This document shows, in pieces, positions 1 to 8,424 of a stretch of 64,000 nt of DNA (position 1 is its first letter; every line of letters begins with the position of its first letter). The DNA is taken from positions 2,480,001 through 2,544,000 of the forward strand of contig OZ059898.1 in the NCBI GenBank assembly GCA_964057225.1, written 5' to 3'. The position numbers were made by a program, and so were the translations under genes. The DNA is from Auanema rhodensis. Its lineage: Eukaryota > Nematoda > Chromadorea > Rhabditida > Rhabditidae. A model generated the notes under the pieces. The model was given only the letters and a program-made list of their open reading frames with translations, was not told where the DNA came from and ran no database searches.

Positions 1-23
1 AAACATCTACTTTTTGCTAAATT

Positions 24-58
24 ATTTTGAAATTTTTCGAAAAAATTTTTGTCAAAAT
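24..58. other. AT-rich imperfect inverted repeat (dyad 1)
   Basis: ATTTTGA at 24-30 is the reverse complement of TCAAAAT at 52-58. Between them a T5-CG-A6-T5 run forms an inner TTTTTCGAAAAA palindrome at 33-44. The same arrangement recurs in all monomers. Changes inside it are few: phase 37 T to C in class G1, and single-monomer changes near phases 38-46, for example in monomers 3862, 48090, 54057, 55461 and 60726. It could extrude as a cruciform or simply bend DNA. Confidence 0.6.
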
Positions 59-122
59 GTTTTTGGAAGCAATGTTGAGTGTACATGGAAACTCAACATA
101 CACTAATGCATCATTTTTCAAA
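52..122. other. Invariant core 1 of the monomer
   Basis: Phases about 51-123 read the same in essentially every monomer of the window. By eye I found only isolated exceptions: C to T in 'ctcaatatac' at 54504 and 59769, and G to A in 'taatacatc' near 58024. The stretch holds the 9-bp inverted repeat at 72-99 and the ATGCAT palindrome. The segment just 3' (124-201) varies heavily between classes, so the low divergence is local and not a property of the whole monomer. Constraint from a bound protein or preferential conversion are both possible. Confidence 0.7.
72..99. other. Inverted repeat, 9-bp arms, 10-nt loop (dyad 2)
   Basis: ATGTTGAGT at 72-80 is perfectly complementary to ACTCAACAT at 91-99, with a 10-nt spacer. 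Both arms lie in invariant core 1. A second, mutually exclusive pairing exists: AGTGTA (78-83) with TACACT (99-104). Only the monomers at 54408 and 59673 change an arm base, by C to T. Confidence 0.75.
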
Positions 123-201
123 CAATCATAACTAATTTTTGTATTAAGCGTTTCTCAATGTAGTATAGTGCATTCGATGCGGATTTTAAAGCTGCGTCGA
201 T

Positions 202-263
202 CTGTGTTATCAGATTTGCGCTAGCTTAAAAATGCACCGAGATATCAACTGATATAAGTTCAC
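202..263. other. Invariant core 2 of the monomer
   Basis: Phases 202-263 are the second near-constant stretch. The recurrent changes I saw are phase 217 (T, A or C), phase 228 (A to G, only near 57.8-63.4 kb) and phase 251 (G to T at 12536 and 24470), plus single events at 33564 (CpG to TpG) and in the monomer at 53355 ('gctagctaaaa'). The core contains the right arm of the large hairpin (223-233), GCTAGC, GATATC and the left arm of the 251-272 inverted repeat. Confidence 0.65.
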
Positions 264-272
264 ACTTATATC
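251..272. other. Inverted repeat, 9-bp arms, 4-nt loop (dyad 4)
   Basis: GATATAAGT at 251-259 is perfectly complementary to ACTTATATC at 264-272 around TCAC. It is kept in nearly all monomers. A block variant in the monomers at 703, 1756, 2809 and 4213 replaces the right arm with 'acatatatatcc', which keeps only a 6-bp GATATA/TATATC pairing. The monomers at 12286 and 24220 change the first base of the left arm, and the monomer at 7021 changes the right arm ('cttacattctc'). Confidence 0.75.
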
Positions 273-533
273 CTCGATTTTCACCCTGAAGAAATAATTT
301 TTTCGTTGAATAACATTGTCCATCGTCTTTGCCTTGAAAAAAGGAATCTAAAAACATCTACTTTTTGCTAAATTATTTTGAAATTTTTCGAAAAAATTTT
401 TGTCAAAATGTTTTTGGAAGCAATGTTGAGTGTACATGGAAACTCAACATACACTAATGCATCATTTTTCAAACGATCATAACTAATTTTTGTATTAAGC
501 GTTTCTCAATGTAGTATAGTGCATTCGATGCGG

Positions 534-584
534 ATTTTTAAGCTGCGTCGATCTGTGTTATCAGATTTGCGCTAGCTTAAAAAT
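534..584. other. 51-bp imperfect hairpin (dyad 3, phase 183-233)
   Basis: This is shown in the second monomer, where the left arm is intact. ATTTTTAAGCT (534-544) pairs with AGCTTAAAAAT (574-584), giving 11 bp. GCG then pairs with CGC past one bulged T, a 3x3 internal loop follows, and ATCTG pairs with CAGAT around a 6-nt loop. The right arm is almost invariant. The left arm carries class-specific mismatches: phase 188 A or C in classes A and E, and phase 192 A in classes D, G, J, L and M. Phase 199 A in class H adds a pair with 216. The only indel in the window falls in this element. Confidence 0.7.
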
Positions 585-2106
585 GCACCGAGATATCAAC
601 TGATATAAGTTCACACTTATATCCTCGATTTTCACCCTGAAGAATTAATTTTTTCGTTGAATAACATTGTCCATCGTCTTTGCCTTGAAAAATGGAATCT
701 AAAAACATCTACTTTTTGCTAAATTATTTTGAAATTTTTCGAAAAAATTTTTGTCAAAATGTTTTTGGAAGCAATGTTGAGTGTACATGGAAACTCAACA
801 TACACTAATGCATCATTTTTCAAACGATCATAACTAATTTTTGTATCAAGTGTTTCTCAATGTAATATAGTGCATTCGATGCGGATTTTTAAGCTGCGTC
901 GATCTGTGTTATCAGATTTGCGCTAGCTTAAAAATGCACCGAGATATCAACTGATATAAGTTCACACATATATATCCGATTTTCACCCTGAAGAATTAAT
1001 TTTTTCGTTGAATAACATTGTCCATCGTCTTTGCCTTGAAAAAAGGAATCTAAAAACATCTACTTTTTGCTAAATTATTTTGAAATTTTTCGAAAAAATT
1101 TTTGTCAAAATGTTTTTGGAAGCAATGTTGAGTGTACATGGAAACTCAACATACACTAATGCATCATTTTTCAAACAATCATAACTAATTTTTGTATTAA
1201 GCGTTTCTCAATGTAGTATAGTGCATTCGATGCGGATTTTAAAGCTGCGTCGATCTGTGTTATCAGATTTGCGCTAGCTTAAAAATGCACCGAGATATCA
1301 ACTGATATAAGTTCACACTTATATCCTCGATTTTCACCCTGAAGAAATAATTTTTTCGTTGAATAACATTGTCCATCGTCTTTGCCTTGAAAAAAGGAAT
1401 CTAAAAACATCTACTTTTTGCTAAATTATTTTGAAATTTTTCGAAAAAATTTTTGTCAAAATGTTTTTGGAAGCAATGTTGAGTGTACATGGAAACTCAA
1501 CATACACTAATGCATCATTTTTCAAACGATCATAACTAATTTTTGTATTAAGCGTTTCTCAATGTAGTATAGTGCATTCGATCCGGATTTTTAAGATGCG
1601 TCGATCTGTGTTATCAGATTTGCGCTAGCTTAAAAATGCACCGAGATATCAACTGATATAAGTTCACACTTATATCCTCGATTTTCACCCTGAAGAATTA
1701 ATTTTTTCGTTGAATAACATTGTCCATCGTCTTTGCCTTGAAAAAAGGAATCTAAAAACATCTACTTTTTGCTAAATTATTTTGAAATTTTTCGAAAAAA
1801 TTTTTGTCAAAATGTTTTTGGAAGCAATGTTGAGTGTACATGGAAACTCAACATACACTAATGCATCATTTTTCAAACGATCATAACTAATTTTTGTATT
1901 AAGCGTTTCTCAATGTAGCATAGTGCATTCGATGCGGATTTTCAAGCTGCGTCGATCTGTGTTATCAGATTTGCGCTAGCTTAAAAATGCACCGAGATAT
2001 CAACTGATATAAGTTCACACATATATATCCGATTTTCACCCTGAAGAATTAATTTTTTCGTTGAATAACATTGTCCATCGTCTTTGCCTTGAAAAAAGGA
2101 ATCTAA

Positions 2107-4563
2107 AAACATCTACTTTTTGCTAAATTATTTTGAAATTTTTCGAAAAAATTTTTGTCAAAATGTTTTTGGAAGCAATGTTGAGTGTACATGGAAACTC
2201 AACATACACTAATGCATCATTTTTCAAACAATCATAACTAATTTTTGTATTAAGCGTTTCTCAATGTAGTATAGTGCATTCGATGCGGATTTTAAAGCTG
2301 CGTCGATCTGTGTTATCAGATTTGCGCTAGCTTAAAAATGCACCGAGATATCAACTGATATAAGTTCACACTTATATCCTCGATTTTCACCCTGAAGAAA
2401 TAATTTTTTCGTTGAATAACATTGTCCATCGTCTTTGCCTTGAAAAAAGGAATCTAAAAACATCTACTTTTTGCTAAATTATTTTGAAATTTTTCGAAAA
2501 AATTTTTGTCAAAATGTTTTTGGAAGCAATGTTGAGTGTACATGGAAACTCAACATACACTAATGCATCATTTTTCAAACGATCATAACTAATTTTTGTA
2601 TTAAGCGTTTCTCAATGTAGTATAGTGCATTCGATGCGGATTTTTAAGCTGCGTCGATCTGTGTTATCAGATTTGCGCTAGCTTAAAAATGCACCGAGAT
2701 ATCAACTGATATAAGTTCACACTTATATCCTCGATTTTCACCCTGAAGAATTAATTTTTTCGTTGAATAACATTGTCCATCGTCTTTGCCTTGAAAAATG
2801 GAATCTAAAAACATCTACTTTTTGCTAAATTATTTTGAAATTTTTCGAAAAAATTTTTGTCAAAATGTTTTTGGAAGCAATGTTGAGTGTACATGGAAAC
2901 TCAACATACACTAATGCATCATTTTTCAAACGATCATAACTAATTTTTGTATCAAGTGTTTCTCAATGTAATATAGTGCATTCGATGCGGATTTTTAAGC
3001 TGCGTCGATCTGTGTTATCAGATTTGCGCTAGCTTAAAAATGCACCGAGATATCAACTGATATAAGTTCACACATATATATCCGATTTTCACCCTGAAGA
3101 ATTAATTTTTTCGTTGAATAACATTGTCCATCGTCTTTGCCTTGAAAAAAGGAATCTAAAAACATCTACTTTTTGCTAAATTATTTTGAAATTTTTCGAA
3201 AAAATTTTTGTCAAAATGTTTTTGGAAGCAATGTTGAGTGTACATGGAAACTCAACATACACTAATGCATCATTTTTCAAACAATCATAACTAATTTTTG
3301 TATTAAGCGTTTCTCAATGTAGTATAGTGCATTCGATGCGGATTTTAAAGCTGCGTCGATCTGTGTTATCAGATTTGCGCTAGCTTAAAAATGCACCGAG
3401 ATATCAACTGATATAAGTTCACACTTATATCCTCGATTTTCACCCTGAAGAAATAATTTTTTCGTTGAATAACATTGTCCATCGTCTTTGCCTTGAAAAA
3501 AGGAATCTAAAAACATCTACTTTTTGCTAAATTATTTTGAAATTTTTCGAAAAAATTTTTGTCAAAATGTTTTTGGAAGCAATGTTGAGTGTACATGGAA
3601 ACTCAACATACACTAATGCATCATTTTTCAAACGATCATAACTAATTTTTGTATTAAGCGTTTCTCAATGTAGTATAGTGCATTCGATCCGGATTTTTAA
3701 GATGCGTCGATCTGTGTTATCAGATTTGCGCTAGCTTAAAAATGCACCGAGATATCAACTGATATAAGTTCACACTTATATCCTCGATTTTCACCCTGAA
3801 GAAATAATTTTTTCGTTGAATAACATTGTCCATCGTCTTTGCCTTGAAAAAAGGAATCTTAAAACATCTACTTTTTGCTAAATTATTTTGAAATTTTTTG
3901 AAAAAATTTTTGTCAAAATGTTTTTGGAAGCAATGTTGAGTGTACATGGAAACTCAACATACACTAATGCATCATTTTTCAAACGATCATAACTAATTTT
4001 TGTATCAAGCGTTTTTCAATGTAGTATAGTGCATTCGATGCGGATTTTTAAGCTGCGTCGAGCTGTGTTATCAGATTTGCGCTAGCTTAAAAATGCACCG
4101 AGATATCAACTGATATAAGTTCACACTTATATCCTCGATTTTCACCCTGAAGAAATAATTTTTTTGTTGAATAACATTGTCCATCGTCTTTGCCTTGAAA
4201 AATGGAATCTAAAAACATCTACTTTTTGCTAAATTATTTTGAAATTTTTCGAAAAAATTTTTGTCAAAATGTTTTTGGAAGCAATGTTGAGTGTACATGG
4301 AAACTCAACATACACTAATGCATCATTTTTCAAACGATCATAACTAATTTTTGTATTAAGCGTTTCTCAATGTAGCATAGTGCATTCGATGCGGATTTTC
4401 AAGCTGCGTCGATCTGTGTTATCAGATTTGCGCTAGCTTAAAAATGCACCGAGATATCAACTGATATAAGTTCACACATATATATCCGATTTTCACCCTG
4501 AAGAATTAATTTTTTCGTTGAATAACATTGTCCATCGTCTTTGCCTTGAAAAAAGGAATCTAA
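2107..4563. repeat. Higher-order repeat copy 2 with one extra monomer (A-B-C-A-D-F-E)
   Basis: The first four monomers repeat copy 1 at an offset of 2106 bp. A class F monomer (3862-4212) then stands between D and E, so the E marker 'tagcatag' at 4376 lies 2457 bp (seven monomers) after its partner at 1919. The D monomer at 3511 differs from that at 1405 in its 3' part ('gaaataat', 'atcttaaaac'), which suggests the exchange began inside it. Confidence 0.85.
3862..4212. repeat. Inserted class F monomer inside the higher-order repeat
   Basis: This monomer has 154T, 201G ('gtcgagctg') and 'tttttttgttg', the marks of class F, which otherwise first appears at 14041. It also has a private CpG loss in dyad 1 ('ttttttgaaaa'). 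It is the only F monomer in the first 14 kb and lies between D and E of the six-monomer unit. An insertion by unequal exchange or conversion from a distant part of the array explains it. Confidence 0.75.
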
Positions 4564-5616
4564 AAACATCTACTTTTTGCTAAATTATTTTGAAATTTTT
4601 CGAAAAAATTTTTGTCAAAATGTTTTTGGAAGCAATGTTGAGTGTACATGGAAACTCAACATACACTAATGCATCATTTTTCAAACAATCATAACTAATT
4701 TTTGTATTAAGCGTTTCTCAATGTAGTATAGTGCATTCGATGCGGATTTTAAAGCTGCGTCGATCTGTGTTATCAGATTTGCGCTAGCTTAAAAATGCAC
4801 CGAGATATCAACTGATATAAGTTCACACTTATATCCTCGATTTTCACCCTGAAGAAATAATTTTTTCGTTGAATAACATTGTCCATCGTCTTTGCCTTGA
4901 AAAAAGGAATCTAAAAACATCTACTTTTTGCTAAATTATTTTGAAATTTTTCGAAAAAATTTTTGTCAAAATGTTTTTGGAAGCAATGTTGAGTGTACAT
5001 GGAAACTCAACATACACTAATGCATCATTTTTCAAACGATCATAACTAATTTTTGTATTAAGCGTTTCTCAATGTAGTATAGTGCATTCGATGCGGATTT
5101 TTAAGCTGCGTCGATCTGTGTTATCAGATTTGCGCTAGCTTAAAAATGCACCGAGATATCAACTGATATAAGTTCACACTTATATCCTCGATTTTCACCC
5201 TGAAGAATTAATTTTTTCGTTGAATAACATTGTCCATCGTCTTTGCCTTGAAAAATGGAATCTAAAAACATCTACTTTTTGCTAAATTATTTTGAAATTT
5301 TTCGAAAAAATTTTTGTCAAAATGTTTTTGGAAGCAATGTTGAGTGTACATGGAAACTCAACATACACTAATGCATCATTTTTCAAACGATCATAACTAA
5401 TTTTTGTATCAAGTGTTTCTCAATGTAATATAGTGCATTCGATGCGGATTTTTAAGCTGCGTCGATCTGTGTTATCAGATTTGCGCTAGCTTAAAAATGC
5501 ACCGAGATATCAACTGATATAAGTTCACACTTATATCCTCGATTTTCACCCTGAAAAATTAATTTTTTCGTTGAATAACATTGTCCATCGTCTTTGCCTT
5601 GAAAAATGGAATCTAA
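4564..5616. repeat. Partial third higher-order repeat copy (A-B-C)
   Basis: Monomers A (4564), B (4915) and C (5266) start a third copy. The C monomer switches in its 3' part from the 'catatatatcc / gaattaat' form of domain I to the 'cttatatcctc / aaattaat' form that all C monomers carry from here to about 37 kb. The switch marks the edge of domain I. Confidence 0.75.
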
Positions 5617-8424
5617 AAACATCTACTTTTTGCTAAATTATTTTGAAATTTTCCGAAAAAATTTTTGTCAAAATGTTTTTGGAAGCAATGTTGAGTGTAC
5701 ATGGAAACTCAACATACACTAATGCATCATTTTTCAAACGATCATAACTAATTTTTGTATCAAGCGTTTCTTAATGTAGTATAGTGCATTCGATCCGGAT
5801 TTTTAAGATGCGTCGATCTGTGTTATCAGATTAGCGCTAGCTTAAAAATGCACCGAGATATCAACTGATATAAGTTCACACTTATATCCTCGATTTTCAC
5901 CCTGAAGAAATAATTTTTTCGTTGAATAACATTGTCCATCGTCTTTGCCTTGAAAAAAGGAATCTAAAAACATCTACTTTTTGCTAAATTATTTTGAAAT
6001 TTTTCGAAAAAATTTTTGTCAAAATGTTTTTGGAAGCAATGTTGAGTGTACATGGAAACTCAACATACACTAATGCATCATTTTTCAAACGATCACAACT
6101 AATTTTTGTATCAAGCGTTTCTCAATGTAGTATAGTGCATTCGATCCGGATTTTTAAGCTGCGTCAATCTGTGTTATCAGATTTGCGCTAGCTTAAAAAT
6201 GCACCGAGATATCAACTGATATAAGTTCACACTTATATCCTCGATTTTCACCCTGAAGAAATAATTTTTTCGTTGAATAACATTGTCCATCGTCTTTGCC
6301 TTGAAAAAAGGAATCTAAAAACATCTACTTTTTGCTAAATTATTTTGAAATTTTTCGAAAAAATTTTTGTCAAAATGTTTTTGGAAGCAATGTTGAGTGT
6401 ACATGGAAACTCAACATACACTAATGCATCATTTTTCAAACGATCATAACTAATTTTTGTATCAAGTGTTTCTCAATGTAATATAGTGCATTCGATGCGG
6501 ATTTTTAAGCTGCGTCGATCTGTGTTATCAGATTTGCGCTAGCTTAAAAATGCACCGAGATATCAACTGATATAAGTTCACACTTATATCCTCGATTTTC
6601 ACCCTGAAAAATTAATTTTTTCGTTGAATAACATTGTCCATCGTCTTTGCCTTGAAAAATGGAATCTAAAAACATCTACTTTTTGCTAAATTATTTTGAA
6701 ATTTTTCGAAAAAATTTTTGTCAAAATGTTTTTGGAAGCAATGTTGAGTGTACATGGAAACTCAACATACACTAATGCATCATTTTTCAAACGATCATAA
6801 CTAATTTTTGTATCAAGTGTTTCTTAATGTAGTATAGTGCATTCGATCCGGATTTTTAAGATGCGTCGATCTGTGTTATCAGATTTGCGCTAGCTTAAAA
6901 ATGCACCGAGATATCAACTGATATAAGTTCACACTTATATCCTCGATTTTCACCCTGAAGAAATAATTTTTTTGTTGAATAACATTGTCCATCGTCTATG
7001 CCTTGAAAAATGGAATCTAAAAACATCTACTTTTTGCTAAATTATTTTGAAATTTTTCGAAAAAATTTTTGTCAAAATGTTTTTGGAAGCAATGTTGAGT
7101 GTACATGGAAACTCAACATACACTAATGCATCATTTTTCAAACGATCATAACTAATTTTTGTATTAAGCGTTTCTCAATGTAGCATAGTGCATTCGATGC
7201 GGATTTTCAAGCTGCGTCGATCTGTGTTATCAGATTTGCGCTAGCTTAAAAATGCACCGAGATATCAACTGATATAAGTTCACACTTACATTCTCAATTT
7301 TCACCCTGAAGAATCAATTTTTTCGTAGAATAACATTGTCCATCGTCTTTGCCTTGAAAAAAGGAATCTAAAAACATCTACTTTTTGCTAAATTATTTTG
7401 AAATTTTTCGAAAAAATTTTTGTCAAAATGTTTTTGGAAGCAATGTTGAGTGTACATGGAAACTCAACATACACTAATGCATCATTTTTCAAACAATCAT
7501 AACTAATTTTTGTATTAAGCGTTTCTCAATGTAGTATAGTGCATTCGATGCGGATTTTAAAGCTGCGTCGATCTGTGTTATCAGATTTGCGCTAGCTTAA
7601 AAATGCACCGAGATATCAACTGATATAAGTTCACACTTATATCCTCGATTTTCACCCTGAAGAAATAATTTTTTCGTTGAATAACATTGTCCATCGTCTT
7701 TGCCTTGAAAAAAGGAATCTAAAAACATCTACTTTTTGCTAAATTATTTTGAAATTTTTCGAAAAAATTTTTGTCAAAATGTTTTTGGAAGCAATGTTGA
7801 GTGTACATGGAAACTCAACATACACTAATGCATCATTTTTCAAACGATCATAACTAATTTTTGTATCAAGTGTTTCTCAATGTAATATAGTGCATTCGAT
7901 GCGGATTTTTAAGCTGCGTCGATCTGTGTTATCAGATTTGCGCTAGCTTAAAAATGCACCGAGATATCAACTGATATAAGTTCACACTTATATCCTCGAT
8001 TTTCACCCTGAAAAATTAATTTTTTCGTTGAATAACATTGTCCATCGTCTTTGCCTTGAAAAATGGAATCTAAAAACATCTACTTTTTGCTAAATTATTT
8101 TGAAATTTTCCGAAAAAATTTTTGTCAAAATGTTTTTGGAAGCAATGTTGAGTGTACATGGAAACTCAACATACACTAATGCATCATTTTTCAAACGATC
8201 ATAACTAATTTTTGTATCAAGCGTTTCTTAATGTAGTATAGTGCATTCGATCCGGATTTTTAAGATGCGTCGATCTGTGTTATCAGATTAGCGCTAGCTT
8301 AAAAATGCACCGAGATATCAACTGATATAAGTTCACACTTATATCCTCGATTTTCACCCTGAAGAAATAATTTTTTCGTTGAATAACATTGTCCATCGTC
8401 TTTGCCTTGAAAAAAGGAATCTAA
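5617..8424. repeat. Transition block of eight mixed monomers (G1-H-C-G3-E-A-C-G1)
   Basis: The classes of domains I and III meet here. The E and A monomers at 7021 and 7372 are relics of the first higher-order repeat, with the E copy diverged ('cttacattctcaatt', 'gaatcaat', 'cgtagaat'). G1, H, C and G3 belong to the block that follows. The H monomer at 5968 is a mosaic because it keeps 156C, unlike the other H monomers. No regular period is seen within this stretch. Confidence 0.65.

Larger units (their letters stand above)
1..351 (+). repeat. Reference satellite monomer (class A), sets phase 1-351
   Basis: This is the first full monomer and the coordinate frame used for all phase numbers. 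Hand count gives 109 G+C in 351 bp. It has 11 CpG sites; most other monomers have a twelfth at phase 123-124, where this class has A. It contains near-universal palindromic hexamers ATGCAT (106-111), TGTACA (80-85), GCTAGC (220-225) and GATATC (241-246). The left boundary is arbitrary, because the true unit edge cannot be known inside a continuous array. Class A monomers recur at 1054, 2107, 3160, 4564 and 7372 and are not seen after about 7.7 kb. Confidence 0.95.
1..2106. repeat. Six-monomer higher-order repeat, copy 1 (A-B-C-A-D-E)
   Basis: The monomers at 1, 352, 703, 1054, 1405 and 1756 belong to classes A, B, C, A, D and E. The C and E monomers here share the 'catatatatcc' variant near phase 264-274, and A monomers carry 124A and 188A. 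The same order restarts at 2107. The unit length is 2106 bp. Confidence 0.85.

Noticed and set aside
251-258. TATA-type promoter 'gatataag'
   Set aside because: The word is part of a perfect inverted repeat in a 31% GC sequence where such matches are expected by chance, and no downstream gene exists.
301-317. Canonical CENP-B box
   Set aside because: Only the TTCG half and one A match. Neither CGGG nor CCCG occurs anywhere in the monomer consensus on either strand. Kept only as a low-interest finding.
3720-3947. Minus-strand 75-codon open frame
   Set aside because: It depends on the private CpG to TpG change in dyad 1 of the inserted F monomer. It crosses a monomer junction and is not kept in any other copy.
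5994-6191. Plus-strand 65-codon open frame
   Set aside because: It arises in one mosaic H monomer where 129C removes one stop and 156C avoids another. All other monomers have a stop in this frame, so it is a chance opening in satellite DNA.
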